Source: an uncultured Paracoccaceae bacterium
GTDB lineage: Bacteria; Pseudomonadota; Alphaproteobacteria; Rhodobacterales; Rhodobacteraceae
Length of the DNA stretch: 64,000 nt
Direction of reading: 5' to 3'
Assembly (NCBI GenBank): GCA_947500825.1
Contig: CANMTR010000009.1
Span: 80,478-144,477, forward strand
The position numbers were made by a program, and so were the translations under genes. The notes below the pieces were generated by a model. The model was not told the DNA's origin. It was given only the letters and a program-made list of their open reading frames with translations, and did no database searches. Shown here piece by piece: positions 7,685-17,402 of this stretch (positions are counted from its first letter, which is position 1; the number at the start of each line of letters is the position of its first letter).

Positions 7685-9826
7685 ATGGATGACGGCACGA
7701 TATGGAGGGATGGCGCGGACCGGCTGATCGCCTGCGTCCGCTCCTACAACCCGCGCGCCGACATCGAGCTGATCCGCGCGGCGCACCGCTACGCCGCCGG
7801 GATGCACGAGGGGCAGACCCGGCACTCCGGCGAGCCTTACATCTCCCACCCCGTTGCGGTGGCGACGATCCTGGCCGAGCAGCGGCTGGACGACGCCACC
7901 ATCGTGACCGCCCTCCTGCACGACACGATCGAGGACACGCGCTCGACCTACGGCGAGGTGGCGTCGCGGTTCGGCCCCGAGATCGCCGACCTCGTGGACG
8001 GGGTGACCAAGCTCACCAAGCTGCAACTTACCTCGACCGAGACCAAGCAGGCCGAGAACTTCCGCAAGCTGTTCATGGCGATGAGCCGCGACATGCGGGT
8101 GATCCTGGTCAAGCTCGCCGACCGGCTGCACAACATGCGCACGATCACGGCCATGCGCCCTGACAAGCAGGGCCAGAAGGCGCGCGAGACGATGGACATC
8201 TACGCGCCGCTCGCCGGCCGCATGGGCATGCAGTGGATGCGCGAGGAGCTGGAGGACCACGCCTTCGGCGTCCTCAACCCCAAAGCACGGACCTCGATCA
8301 TCCGCCGCTTCGAGACCCTTCAGGGCGAGACCGAGGACGTGATCGACAAGATCGCCTCCGACATCAAGGCCGAGCTGGACCGCGCGGGCGTGCGCGGGAA
8401 CGTACAGGGGCGGGCCAAGCGCCCGTTCTCCATCTGGCGCAAGATGGAGGAGAAGAAGATCGGCTTCTCGCGGCTGTCGGACATCTACGGGTTTCGCGTG
8501 GTCGTGGAAAGCGTGGCCGAGTGCTATGCCGTCCTGGGCGCGATCCACGGCCGCTGGCGCGCCGTTCCGGGACGGTTCAAGGACTATATCAGCCAGCCCA
8601 AGTCCAACGGATACCGCTCGATCCACACCACCGTGTCGGGCCGGGACGGCAAGCGGGTGGAAGTGCAGATCCGCACCCGGGAGATGAACGAGGTGGCCGA
8701 GGCGGGCGTCGCCGCCCACTGGGCGTATCGCGACGGGGTGCGGGTCAGGAACCCCTTCGCCGTCGATCCGGCGGGCTGGATCAGCGCGCTGACCGAGCAG
8801 TTCGACGCGGCCGACGACCACCACGAGTTCCTCGAGGCGGTCAAGCTCGAGATGTATTCCGACCAGGTGTTCTGCTTCACTCCCAAGGGGGAGGTCGTGA
8901 AGCTGCCGAAGGGGGCGACGCCCCTCGACTTCGCCTACGCGATCCATACCCGGCTCGGCGAGCGGGCGGTGGGCGCCAAGGTCGACTCGGTGCGCGTTCC
9001 GATCTGGCAGGCCTTGCGCAACGGCCAGTCCGTGGAGATCCTGACCGCGGACGGGCAGAGCGCCCAGGTCTCGTGGCTCGACCTCGTGGTGACCGGGCGG
9101 GCGAAGTCCGCGATCCGCCGCTCCCTGCGGGAGGCCGACCGGGACCGATTCATCCGGCTGGGCACCGAGTTGGCGCGCGTGGCCTTCGACCAGGTCGGCA
9201 AGCGGCTCAGCGACAAGGCTCTGACCACCGCGGCGCGGGCGTTGAACCTGCCCTCCTCGGACGAGGTGCTGGCGCGGATCGGCTCCTCGGAGCTGGAGAC
9301 GCGCACGGTGGTGGAACTTCTGTATCCGGGCATCCCGCAGCACCGGGGCGACGAGATCGACGCCCGCGTGGCCGTCGTCGGCCTGCAGCCCGATCAGACA
9401 TTCCGCCGCGCGCGCTGCTGCCAGCCGCTGCCGGGGGAGCGGATCGTGGGCATCTCCTATCGTGGCGAGGGGGTGCTGATCCACGCCATCGATTGCGAGA
9501 CGCTGATAGAGTACGACGACCAGCCCGAACGCTGGATCGACCTCGCCTGGCACAGCGGCGTCCACCCTCCCGTCCACGACGTGACCTTCGACGTCACGAT
9601 CTCGAACGACGCGGGCGTGCTTGGCCGGATCTGCACCCTGATCGGGCAGCAGGAGGCCAACATATCCGACCTGATCTTCGTCGAGAGACGTCAGGACTTC
9701 TACCGTCTCAGCATGTCGCTGCAGCTTCGGAGCGCCGAGCACATGCACGCCGTGCGGCTGGCGCTCGACGCGGAGCCGGACGTGGTGACGATCGCGCGCC
9801 ATCGCGATCCGTCCCTGACGCCCTGA
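7685..9826 (+). CDS. Bifunctional (p)ppGpp synthetase/hydrolase, RelA/SpoT homologue
   Basis: The 713-aa protein has the full Rel layout. The hydrolase HD domain has GQTRHSGEPYISHPV and the HDTIEDT motif near residue 80. The synthetase domain has FSRLSDIYGFRV and QPKSNGYRSIHT. A TGS domain includes FCFTPKGEVVKLPKGATPLD, and a C-terminal ACT domain starts near DVTFDVTISNDAGVLGRIC. An intact HD motif and an intact synthetase motif argue for both activities. Alphaproteobacteria usually carry a single such enzyme, often called RelA, SpoT or Rsh. It lies 30 bp after rpoZ and 4 bp before the DUF2062 gene, so an operon is likely. Confidence 0.96.
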   Translation: MDDGTIWRDGADRLIACVRSYNPRADIELIRAAHRYAAGMHEGQTRHSGEPYISHPVAVATILAEQRLDDATIVTALLHDTIEDTRSTYGEVASRFGPEIADLVDGVTKLTKLQLTSTETKQAENFRKLFMAMSRDMRVILVKLADRLHNMRTITAMRPDKQGQKARETMDIYAPLAGRMGMQWMREELEDHAFGVLNPKARTSIIRRFETLQGETEDVIDKIASDIKAELDRAGVRGNVQGRAKRPFSIWRKMEEKKIGFSRLSDIYGFRVVVESVAECYAVLGAIHGRWRAVPGRFKDYISQPKSNGYRSIHTTVSGRDGKRVEVQIRTREMNEVAEAGVAAHWAYRDGVRVRNPFAVDPAGWISALTEQFDAADDHHEFLEAVKLEMYSDQVFCFTPKGEVVKLPKGATPLDFAYAIHTRLGERAVGAKVDSVRVPIWQALRNGQSVEILTADGQSAQVSWLDLVVTGRAKSAIRRSLREADRDRFIRLGTELARVAFDQVGKRLSDKALTTAARALNLPSSDEVLARIGSSELETRTVVELLYPGIPQHRGDEIDARVAVVGLQPDQTFRRARCCQPLPGERIVGISYRGEGVLIHAIDCETLIEYDDQPERWIDLAWHSGVHPPVHDVTFDVTISNDAGVLGRICTLIGQQEANISDLIFVERRQDFYRLSMSLQLRSAEHMHAVRLALDAEPDVVTIARHRDPSLTP

Positions 9827-9830
9827 TCCG

Positions 9831-10481
9831 ATGTTCCGGCGCCGCACGCCCCGAAGCACGCTCGCCGCTGTCGGGCGCACGCTCTGGCCCCGGGGCGGGT
9901 GGCTGCGCGCGGTGCGCTACGTGGTCTATCGCCTGCGCCGGCTTCCCGACCCCGCCTACAAGATCAGCCGCGGCATCGCCTGCGGCGTGTTCGTCTGCTT
10001 TACCCCGTTCTTCGGCCTGCACTTCCTGATCGCGGCCGGGGTGGCGTGGCTCATCGGGGGCAACGTGCTGGCCGCGATCCTGGCGACCTTCACCGGCAAC
10101 CCGATCACCTTCCCGATCATCGCCGGCCTCGCGGTGCAATTGGGAAGCCGTATCCTGAACGAGCCCGCGCCGATGCCCCTGGGGCGGGTCTTCGACGCGT
10201 TTAGCCGCGTGTCGGTGGAACTGTGGGTGAACCTGCAGGCCGTCGTCACCGGGCGGCCGGTGCATTGGGCGCACATGGATTCGTTCTTCGAGCACGTGTT
10301 CCTGCCCTATCTCGTGGGCGGGATCGGCCCGGGGATCGTGGCCGCGGTGCTGGCCTACGCGGTGTCGCGCCCGGTGATCAACGCCTATCAGAACGCTCGG
10401 ATCGCGCGGCTCAGGGCCAAGGTGGCCGAGCGCCGCGCGCTGGCCGAGACCGAGATCGCGAGCAAGGAGACACGCGGATGA
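9831..10481 (+). CDS. DUF2062 domain membrane protein
   Basis: The 216-aa protein matches DUF2062: a basic N-terminus, then [20 protein letters not shown], a membrane segment around [20 protein letters not shown], and the signature [12 protein letters not shown]. Two more hydrophobic stretches precede a charged C-terminal helix. The role is unknown. It starts 4 bp after rel and its stop codon overlaps the pdxJ start (ATGA), so translation is probably coupled across rel, this gene and pdxJ. Confidence 0.88.
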   Translation: MFRRRTPRSTLAAVGRTLWPRGGWLRAVRYVVYRLRRLPDPAYKISRGIACGVFVCFTPFFGLHFLIAAGVAWLIGGNVLAAILATFTGNPITFPIIAGLAVQLGSRILNEPAPMPLGRVFDAFSRVSVELWVNLQAVVTGRPVHWAHMDSFFEHVFLPYLVGGIGPGIVAAVLAYAVSRPVINAYQNARIARLRAKVAERRALAETEIASKETRG

Positions 10482-11221
10482 CGACGAGCCTGCGCCTGGG
10501 GGTGAACATCGACCACGTGGCCACGGTGCGCAACGCGCGGGGCGGCGACGTGCCCGACCCGCTGCGCGCCGCGCGGATGGCCGAGGCGGCGGGCGCCGAC
10601 GGGATCACCGCGCATCTGCGCGAGGACCGGCGCCACATCTCGGACGCCGACATCGACGGGCTGATGCGCGACCTGTCGGTGCCGCTGAACCTGGAAATGG
10701 CCGCGACCGACGAGATGCAGGCCATCGCCCTGCGCCACCGCCCCCACGCCGTGTGCCTGGTGCCCGAGCGGCGCGAGGAGCGTACCACGGAAGGGGGCCT
10801 CGAGGTCGCGCGCGAGGAGAACCGGCTGGCGCATTTCATCGCGCCCCTGGCCGAGGCCGGGTGCCGGGTGTCGATCTTCATCGCCGCCGACCGCCCCCAG
10901 ATCGAGGCGGCGGCGCGGATCGGGGCGTCGGTGGTCGAGCTGCACACCGGCGCCTATTGCGACGCCCATGCCGAGGGGCGGCTGGCCGACCGCGACGCCG
11001 AGCTGGAGCGCCTGACCGAGATGGCCGCGCTTGCCGAGGCGAAGGGCCTGGAGGTCCATGCCGGGCACGGCCTGACCTTCGAGACGGTGCCCCCCGTGGC
11101 CGCCCTGCCGCAGGTGCGTGAGCTCAATATCGGGCATTTCCTGATCGGAGAGGCGATCTTTCGCGGGCTGGAGGACGCCATCGGCGAGATGCGCCGGATC
11201 ATGGACGCCGCCCGGGCCTGA
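10478..11221 (+). CDS. pdxJ: Pyridoxine 5'-phosphate synthase
   Basis: The 247-aa TIM-barrel enzyme condenses 3-amino-2-oxopropyl phosphate with deoxyxylulose 5-phosphate in vitamin B6 synthesis. Motifs include [18 protein letters not shown] (with the key His), [43 protein letters not shown] and [14 protein letters not shown]. The ATG overlaps the DUF2062 stop by 4 bp, which fixes the start. The longer upstream ORF in this frame is a shadow of the DUF2062 gene. Confidence 0.97.
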   Translation: MTTSLRLGVNIDHVATVRNARGGDVPDPLRAARMAEAAGADGITAHLREDRRHISDADIDGLMRDLSVPLNLEMAATDEMQAIALRHRPHAVCLVPERREERTTEGGLEVAREENRLAHFIAPLAEAGCRVSIFIAADRPQIEAAARIGASVVELHTGAYCDAHAEGRLADRDAELERLTEMAALAEAKGLEVHAGHGLTFETVPPVAALPQVRELNIGHFLIGEAIFRGLEDAIGEMRRIMDAARA

Positions 11222-11226
11222 CGGGC

Positions 11227-11287
11227 CGATTTTCGGACCGAAGATCGCGGGGGCCGGAGCGGTGGCGGATTTTCGTGCGAAGATCCG
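11227..11287. terminator. Pair of tandem hairpins between convergent pdxJ and ybbP
   Basis: Two similar inverted repeats occupy the 74-bp convergent gap. The first (11227-11247) has arms CGATTTTCGG and CCGAAGATCG; the second (11266-11287) has arms CGGATTTTCG and CGAAGATCCG. They share the core ATTTTCG..CGAAGAT. Position suggests a bidirectional terminator, though no long T run follows either stem. Confidence 0.45.
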
Positions 11288-11295
11288 GGCTCCGG

Positions 11296-13824
11296 TCAGT
11301 CACGGGCGCGCAGGATGCGGGCGGGGCGGGCCGCGAGAGGGCCCCAGGCGAAGGCGAGCCCGGCCACGAGCGTCAGGACGATCCCGCCTCCGATCACCGC
11401 CAGCGCCGAGGCGGGCGCGAAGACGTAGTCCGTCTCCATGACAAAGCGCGTCACGCCCCACGCCCCCGCGGCGCCTGCGACGGCCGCGACGAGCCCCGCC
11501 GCCAGCCCCAGGATGGCCCAGCGCAGGGCGAAGCTCGCCAGGATCGTGGCCCGCGACGCGCCCACGGTCTTCAGGATCGCGGCCTCGTAGACGCGGGCCC
11601 GGGTGCCGGCCGCGGCCGCGCCTACCAGGACCACCGCGCCGGTGACCAGCGTGGCGGCCGCGCCGTAGGTCACCGCCGCGGCCACGCCCGACAGGATCTG
11701 GGACACCCGGTCGATGGCATCGCGCACGCTGATCGCGGTGACGTTGGGAAACCGCTCTGCCACGTCGCGCAGGATCCGGGCCTCGGCCGCCTCGTCGGCG
11801 TAGATCGTGGCGATCCAGGTATGGGGGGCGTCCTGCAGCGCGGCGGGGTTCATCGCCATGACGAAGCCGATCCCGGCGGTGGAGAAGTCGACCTCGCGGA
11901 ACGAGGCGATCTCCCCCTCGATGTCGCGCCCCAGGATGTTGAGCGTCAGGGTATCGCCCAGCGACAGGCCCAGTTCCTGCGCCTCCTCGGCGGCGAAGCT
12001 GATCAGGTTGGGGCCGTCGTAGCCCGGCGGCCACCATTCTCCTGCGGTGATCGTGGTGTCGGGGGGCGGCTCGGCCGAGTAGGTCACGCCCCGGTCGCCG
12101 CGCAGGACCCAGTGGTCGCCCGCGACCTCCGTCGCGTCGCGGCCGTCGATCTCGGAGAGGATGCCGCGCAGCATCGGCGCGGCCTCCACGCTCTCGACCT
12201 CCGGGTCGTCGGTCAGGGCGCGGATCGCGTCGATCTGGTCGGGCTGGATGTCGACCATGAAGTAGGAGGGCGCGACCTGCGGCAGGTCGCGCTCGATGGC
12301 CGAGCGCAGGTTGGCCTCGATCTGGCCGATGGCCGCCAGGACGGTCAGGCCTAGGCCCAGGGACAGCACCACCGACGCGGCCTCGCCGCCCGGCCCGCCG
12401 ACAGAGCCCAGGGCGGTGCGGATCGCGGTGCGGCCGCGCAGGGCCGGCAGGCGGGCCGCCCGGCGCGCGAGCCGGCGCACGCCCCAGGCCGTGGCGAGGA
12501 GCGCGGCGAAGGCCGCGAGGAGGCCGCCGGCGGTATAGAGCGTGAGGAGCGGGATCCCCGACAGGAGCGTGGCGGCCCCGACGAGCGCCGCGAGGAGGGC
12601 CCCGGTGGCGACGAGGAAGGCCGGTCGCGGCAGGCCAGGGGGCAGGCTGCCCGCCTCGCGGAAGAGGGCCGCGGCGCGGATGTCCTGGGCCTTGGCCAGG
12701 GGCCACAGGGTGAAGAGGGCGGCGGCCAAGGTGCCGTAGAGGGCGGCCTGCCCCAGCGCGGCGGGATAGATGCCGATCGCCGCGGGTACCGGCAGGCGGT
12801 CGGCCAGGAGGGGTGCGGCGGCGAGCGGCAGCGCCGCTCCGAGGAGGAGGCCCAGGGCGAGCGCGAGGACGGTGACCGCCCCGATCTGGAGCGCGAAGAC
12901 GGCGAAGATCGTGCGCCCCTCTGCGCCCAGCGTCTTGAGCGTCGCCACGGTGGCGGTCTTGTCGACCATGTGGGCGCGCACGGCCGAGGCGACGCCGACC
13001 CCGCCCACGGCGAGGCCCGCGAGCCCCACGAGCACGAGGAAGGCGGAGAGCCGGTCGACGAAGCGTTGCAGGCCCGGCGCGCCCTCCCGCGCGTCGCGCC
13101 AGCGGTAGCCCGTGTCGGGCAGGGCGGCGGCGAGGCGTGCCTCGGCGGCGTCTAGATCGGCACCGGGGAGAAGGGCGATGCGGTATTCCGTCTCGTAGAT
13201 CGTGCCGGGCTCCAGGAGGCCCGCGCCGTCGAGGTCGGCCGTGCGGACGAGGGTGCGTGGGCCGAGGTCGAAGCCGCCGGCCTCGTCGGGTTCGGTCTCG
13301 ATCCGGGCGGCGAGGCGGAACGTCTTCGTCCCCAGGCGGAACGTGTCGCCGGCGGAAAGGCCCAGCCTGTCGGCGAGGACCGGATCCATCGCCGCGCCGG
13401 GGGGCGATCCGGCGAGCGCCTCGCCCAGGGGGCCGGGCGGGTCGAGGACGAGGTCGCCGTAGAGCGGGTAGTCCCCGTCGACACCCTTGACCTCGGTCAG
13501 GGCGCGGTCGGCCTCGCCCTCCGTGCGGGGCACGGTCACCATGGAGCGGAACTCCACGATCTCGGAGACGCGGCCCAGCGCGTCCAGGGCGGCGCGCTCG
13601 GCCGGCTCGGCGGAGCGGTAGGTGAACTCCACCGAGGCGTCGCCGCCCAGAAGCGCCGCGCCCTCGCGCGTCAGCCCCTCGGTGATCGCCTCGCGCACGG
13701 ACCCGACGGCGGCGATGGCCGCGATGCCGAGGGCGAGGCAGACGAGGAATACCCGAAAGCCCCTGAGGCCGTTGCGAAAGCCCGCCCGGATCTCCCGCGC
13801 GGCGATGCGGCGGGCGGCGCTCAT
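11296..13824 (-). CDS. ABC transporter permease, YbbP/FtsX-like
   Basis: The 842-aa product is a large FtsX-superfamily permease with an N-terminal membrane helix (FRVFLVCLALGIAAIAAVGSV), a long periplasmic domain and about ten membrane segments in two duplicated FtsX cores. It pairs with the adjacent ATPase as in the ybbA-ybbP exporters; substrates are uncertain, with lipid, lipoprotein or peptide handling suggested for relatives. The ORF is open to 14004, but ATG at 13824 gives the conserved N-terminus SAARRIAAREIRAGFRNG. The last 60 codons of open frame upstream are shadow of the ATPase gene. Confidence 0.9.
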   Translation of the reverse strand: MSAARRIAAREIRAGFRNGLRGFRVFLVCLALGIAAIAAVGSVREAITEGLTREGAALLGGDASVEFTYRSAEPAERAALDALGRVSEIVEFRSMVTVPRTEGEADRALTEVKGVDGDYPLYGDLVLDPPGPLGEALAGSPPGAAMDPVLADRLGLSAGDTFRLGTKTFRLAARIETEPDEAGGFDLGPRTLVRTADLDGAGLLEPGTIYETEYRIALLPGADLDAAEARLAAALPDTGYRWRDAREGAPGLQRFVDRLSAFLVLVGLAGLAVGGVGVASAVRAHMVDKTATVATLKTLGAEGRTIFAVFALQIGAVTVLALALGLLLGAALPLAAAPLLADRLPVPAAIGIYPAALGQAALYGTLAAALFTLWPLAKAQDIRAAALFREAGSLPPGLPRPAFLVATGALLAALVGAATLLSGIPLLTLYTAGGLLAAFAALLATAWGVRRLARRAARLPALRGRTAIRTALGSVGGPGGEAASVVLSLGLGLTVLAAIGQIEANLRSAIERDLPQVAPSYFMVDIQPDQIDAIRALTDDPEVESVEAAPMLRGILSEIDGRDATEVAGDHWVLRGDRGVTYSAEPPPDTTITAGEWWPPGYDGPNLISFAAEEAQELGLSLGDTLTLNILGRDIEGEIASFREVDFSTAGIGFVMAMNPAALQDAPHTWIATIYADEAAEARILRDVAERFPNVTAISVRDAIDRVSQILSGVAAAVTYGAAATLVTGAVVLVGAAAAGTRARVYEAAILKTVGASRATILASFALRWAILGLAAGLVAAVAGAAGAWGVTRFVMETDYVFAPASALAVIGGGIVLTLVAGLAFAWGPLAARPARILRARD

Positions 13825-13882
13825 GCCCGGACACGCCCGCTCGTGGCGGGCCGGGGTGGGGTATTTGGAAAAGGGTGAGGGA

Positions 13883-14575
13883 TCATTCGGCGGCCTGCCG
13901 GTCCGGGGCGAGGCGCCCGTCCTCGAGGCGGATGGTGCGGCCGCAGCGGGCGGCGAGGTCGGGGGCGTGGGTGACCAGGACGAGGGTCGCGCCGTGGCGG
14001 GCATTGAGGTCGAACAGCAGGTCCATGATCGCGGCGCCCGTGGGGCCGTCGAGGTTGCCGGTGGGCTCGTCGGCCAGCAGGATGCCGGGCCGGGGCGCGG
14101 CCGCGCGGGCCAGCGCCACGCGCTGCTGCTCGCCGCCCGACATCTCGGACGGGTAGTGGTCGCGCCGGTGGGCGAGGCCCATCTCGTCGAGCGCGCTGGC
14201 GGCGTGGCCGAAGGCGTCGGGCCGGCCGGCGAGCTCCAGGGGGGTGGCCACGTTCTCGAGCGCGGTCATGGTGGGGATCAGGTGGAAGGACTGGAACACA
14301 ACGCCCATATGGGTGCGGCGAAAGCGGGCGAGGGCGTCCTCGCCCATGGCGCCGAGGTCGTGGCCCAGGGCGGAGACCCGGCCGCCGGTGGCGCGCTCGA
14401 GCCCGCCCATGACCATGAGGAGAGACGATTTGCCCGACCCCGACGGCCCCACGAGGCCCACCGTCTCGCCCCGCTTCACCGAAAGCGACACGCCCTTGAG
14501 GATCTCGACGGGGCCGGCATTGCCGTCGAGGGTCAGGCGGGCGTCGTCGAGATCGAGGATGGTGTCGTCTGCCAT
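13883..14575 (-). CDS. ABC transporter ATP-binding protein, YbbA-like
   Basis: The 230-aa ATPase has Walker A GPSGSGKSS, Q-loop VFQSFHLIPTMTALEN, signature MSGGEQQRVALARA, Walker B ILLADEPTGNLD and the H-loop VTHAPDL. The TALENVATPLEL segment and overall length place it in the LolD/MacB/YbbA subfamily that powers FtsX-like permeases. It is encoded 58 bp upstream of the permease on the same strand and is divergent from tesA, reproducing the ybbA-ybbP/tesA arrangement known from enterobacteria. Confidence 0.93.
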   Translation of the reverse strand: MADDTILDLDDARLTLDGNAGPVEILKGVSLSVKRGETVGLVGPSGSGKSSLLMVMGGLERATGGRVSALGHDLGAMGEDALARFRRTHMGVVFQSFHLIPTMTALENVATPLELAGRPDAFGHAASALDEMGLAHRRDHYPSEMSGGEQQRVALARAAAPRPGILLADEPTGNLDGPTGAAIMDLLFDLNARHGATLVLVTHAPDLAARCGRTIRLEDGRLAPDRQAAE

Positions 14576-15251
14576 GGCACGCTCCCTGTCGCGGATCGCA
14601 TATGGGGCCCCGGGCGCGCTTGGAAAGGCGGCGGTGGCGATCTGTCTCGCCGCGCCGGCGGCCGCGGAGGTGACCGTGGCGGCGCTGGGGGATTCGCTGA
14701 CGCAGGGCTACGGGCAGCCGGCAGGGGAGGGGTTCGTGCCGCAGCTCGAGGCATGGCTGGAGGAGCGCGGCGCGGATGTGGCGCTGGTCAACGCGGGCGT
14801 GTCGGGCGACACCACGGCGGGGGGTCTGAGCCGGGTGGACTGGACTCTGACGGAGGAGGTCGACGCGATGGTCGTGGCGCTGGGCGGCAACGACCTCCTG
14901 CGGGGAATCGACCCGTCGGAATCGCGTCGGAACCTCGACGGAATCCTGTCGGCGGCCGATGCCGCGGGCGTCGAGGTGCTGCTGGTGGGCATGGAGGCGC
15001 CGGGAAATTACGGACCCGAGTACAAGGCCGCCTTCGACGGGATGTACGGAGCCCTCGCGGACAAGTGGGAGGTGCCCCTCGCGGGGAACTTCTTGGGCGC
15101 GCTGACCGAGCTTCCCGACCGGCAGGGGGTGATGCGCGACTACATGCAGGGCGACGGCATCCACCCCAACGCGGACGGGGTGGCGCTGGTCGTGGAGGCG
15201 CTCGGGCCGGACGTTCTGGACCTGGTGGAGCGGGCCGGGGAGGGCCGGTGA
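14574..15251 (+). CDS. GDSL-family arylesterase / lysophospholipase, TesA-like
   Basis: The 225-aa SGNH hydrolase has block I ALGDSLTQGYG (nucleophile Ser at about 41), a block II glycine in NAGVSGDTTAGG, block III GGNDLLRG and block V GDGIHPNADG with the catalytic Asp/His. A hydrophobic stretch ending in AAPAAAEV looks like a signal peptide cleaved after AAA, so it should be periplasmic. It acts on thioesters or lysophospholipids in TesA relatives. Its ATG overlaps the ATG of the divergent ybbA-like gene inside one CCATGG; no in-frame downstream start would keep the signal peptide. Confidence 0.9.
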   Translation: MARSLSRIAYGAPGALGKAAVAICLAAPAAAEVTVAALGDSLTQGYGQPAGEGFVPQLEAWLEERGADVALVNAGVSGDTTAGGLSRVDWTLTEEVDAMVVALGGNDLLRGIDPSESRRNLDGILSAADAAGVEVLLVGMEAPGNYGPEYKAAFDGMYGALADKWEVPLAGNFLGALTELPDRQGVMRDYMQGDGIHPNADGVALVVEALGPDVLDLVERAGEGR

Positions 15252-15292
15252 CGCGGTTGCGCTAACGGGGGCGGCGTGGGAGGGGAGGCGCC

Positions 15293-16492
15293 ATGCACGC
15301 CATCCAGGCCATCCTGCGCGACCGGGCGCTGTCGCTCATCGCGCTCGCCTTCCTGACCCACGGGGCCTTCGCGGCGTCGCTGGTGCCCTATCGCTCGCTT
15401 CTCGGGGTGGAGTGGTTCGGCTTCTCCGACGGGATGTTCGCCGCGATCTACGCCGCCGGGTCTGCGCTGTCGCTCCTGTGCGCCATCGGGGTCGGTGTGC
15501 TGACCGACCGCACGGGGCGGCGACGCAACGCGGCGCGGCTCGCGGCCCTGGCCGGCGCGAGCGGGGCGGCGCTGGTGTTCCTGGCCGACGCGCGCTGGGC
15601 CTTCGTGGTCGTTCACGTGCTGTTCCTGCCGGTGGGGATGACGCTGTTCTCGCAGCTCTTTACCCTGGCGCGCCTCGCGGCCTCGACCCATCCGCCCGAG
15701 GAACGGGCGGCGATCCAGTCGGCGATCCGGGCGGTCTTCGCCATCCCGTTCGTGGCGATCTTGCCGGTATGGTCGGTGATCCTGTCGGCGGGCGCGCCGC
15801 TTCTGTGGATCTACGGGGCCTGCGCGGTGGCGGAGGCCGCGACGCTGGCGGTGTTCGTCTTCGCCTGGCCGCGCGACGGCGAGACGCGGTGGCGCGACCC
15901 GGGATCGGGGCTGCGCCTGGGCGCGGCCCTGCGGGAGCTGGCCGCGCCGTCGGTGATGGCGCGGACGGGATGCCTGGCGGGGGTGCTTGCGGGCATCCAG
16001 CTCTACCTGATCCTGACGGGGCTGATCCTGACCGACATCGACGGGCGCGACGCGGGCGACGTGGCGGTCTTCGCCGCCGCGGTGGCGGGGCTGGAGATCC
16101 CGTTCATGCTGGCCATGGCCTGGCCGCTGAAACGCCTCGGCCCGGTGCGGCTGATCGCGGTCTCGGCGCTCGTCTACGCGGCCTTCCTGGCGGTGTTTCC
16201 CGTCCTGGGACCGTTCCCCGTGGTGTGGGTGCTGCCGCCGGTGGCGGCCATGGCGGCGGCGGTGATCCTGACGGTGCCGCTCCATTACCTGCAGGACCTG
16301 ATGGCCGAGCGGCCCGGGGCGGGCGGCTCGCTCATCGCGCTGTGCAACCTCGTGGCGCAGCTCATGGGGGCGGCGATCTTCTGGGCGGGGACGGCCCTGG
16401 GGGGCTACGCCACGGCGGCGTGGCTGGGCGCCGCGGCGGTGGCGGCCGGGGGGCTGGCGCTGGCCGCGCTGGACCGGCGGCGGGCGGCATAA
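15293..16492 (+). CDS. Major facilitator superfamily transporter
   Basis: The 399-aa protein has about twelve membrane helices. The loop between helices 2 and 3 carries GVGVLTDRTGRRRNAARL, the MFS motif A. Pattern and length resemble sugar-efflux (SetA-like) or drug-efflux carriers, but the substrate cannot be told. It starts 41 bp after tesA on the same strand and is preceded by GGGAGG. Confidence 0.83.
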   Translation: MHAIQAILRDRALSLIALAFLTHGAFAASLVPYRSLLGVEWFGFSDGMFAAIYAAGSALSLLCAIGVGVLTDRTGRRRNAARLAALAGASGAALVFLADARWAFVVVHVLFLPVGMTLFSQLFTLARLAASTHPPEERAAIQSAIRAVFAIPFVAILPVWSVILSAGAPLLWIYGACAVAEAATLAVFVFAWPRDGETRWRDPGSGLRLGAALRELAAPSVMARTGCLAGVLAGIQLYLILTGLILTDIDGRDAGDVAVFAAAVAGLEIPFMLAMAWPLKRLGPVRLIAVSALVYAAFLAVFPVLGPFPVVWVLPPVAAMAAAVILTVPLHYLQDLMAERPGAGGSLIALCNLVAQLMGAAIFWAGTALGGYATAAWLGAAAVAAGGLALAALDRRRAA

Positions 16493-16550
16493 CGCCATTG
16501 TGCTCGGGTCCCCACCCTGCAAGACAGGGTCGCGAACGAGCGGAGGACGG

Positions 16551-17402
16551 ATGGACGCGCCCGAAAGCATCGGCATCGTCGGAACCGGACTGGTGGGCGC
16601 GGCGCTCGCCGGGCTCGTGACGGCGCGTCTGCCGGGCACCCGCATCCGCGCGGTGGAGCCCAAGGGCGCGCACCGCGCCGCCGTGGCCGCGCGCCTGCCC
16701 CGGGTCGACTGGGCCCATTGCGCGGCGGATCTGGGCTCCTGCGAGATGGTGCTGCTGGCCTGCCCGCCGGGCGACGTGGTGCCGCTGGCGCGCGAGATCC
16801 TGGCCGCCGGAGACGCGCTGGTGGTGGATACCGCCTCGGTGAAGGGGCTGATCTGCGCCCGGATGTCGGACGCGCCGCGCTTCGTCGGCGGCCACCCGCT
16901 GGCGGGGGGCAACCGCGTTGGCCCGTTCACCGCCGAGCCCGATGCGCTCGTCTCCGCCCGCTTCGCCCTGACGCCGCATCCGGGCAACGCCGAGGCCGAC
17001 CTGGAGCGGGTCGAGGCGGTGCTGGCGCGGCTCGGGTTCTCGGTCGTGCGGCTCGACCCGGAGGCCCACGACGCGGTTCTGGCGCGCACCTCGCACCTGC
17101 CGCACCTTCTGGCCTACGGATTTGCCGGCCGGCTGGCGGAGATGGAGACCGAGGAGCTTCTGGCCTTCGCGTCGCGCTCCACCCGCGGCATCGCCCGATT
17201 CGCCAGCGCCAACACGCGGATGTGGGCCGAGATCCTGGAGCAGAACGGCGGCCATGTCTCGGCCGCGCTGGACGAGCTGATCCTGGAATTGATGACATTG
17301 CGCAACGCCTTCGCCGGGGACGGGGAGGTCGGGCCCGAGGCCCGCCTCGCCGTGGCGGCCGAGGCCGCGCGCATCCTGAACGGGAGCCACGAAGATGAGT
17401 AA
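16551..17402 (+). CDS. tyrA: Prephenate/arogenate dehydrogenase
   Basis: The 283-aa enzyme starts with the NAD(P)-binding motif GIVGTGLVGAALAG and has DTASVKG, GGHPLAGG and a C-terminal helical domain with LARTSHLPHLLA, typical of the TyrA family. It oxidatively decarboxylates prephenate or arogenate on the way to tyrosine. ATG at 16551 has GGAGG upstream; the longer ORF start at 16500 lacks this. Its stop overlaps the following pheA start by 8 bp, so the two aromatic amino acid genes are translationally coupled. Which substrate is preferred cannot be read from sequence. Confidence 0.9.
   Translation: MDAPESIGIVGTGLVGAALAGLVTARLPGTRIRAVEPKGAHRAAVAARLPRVDWAHCAADLGSCEMVLLACPPGDVVPLAREILAAGDALVVDTASVKGLICARMSDAPRFVGGHPLAGGNRVGPFTAEPDALVSARFALTPHPGNAEADLERVEAVLARLGFSVVRLDPEAHDAVLARTSHLPHLLAYGFAGRLAEMETEELLAFASRSTRGIARFASANTRMWAEILEQNGGHVSAALDELILELMTLRNAFAGDGEVGPEARLAVAAEAARILNGSHEDE

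Noticed and set aside
7196-9880. 894-aa minus-strand ORF
   Set aside because: It lies fully antisense to rpoZ and rel, both with clear motifs; translation has no recognisable domain.
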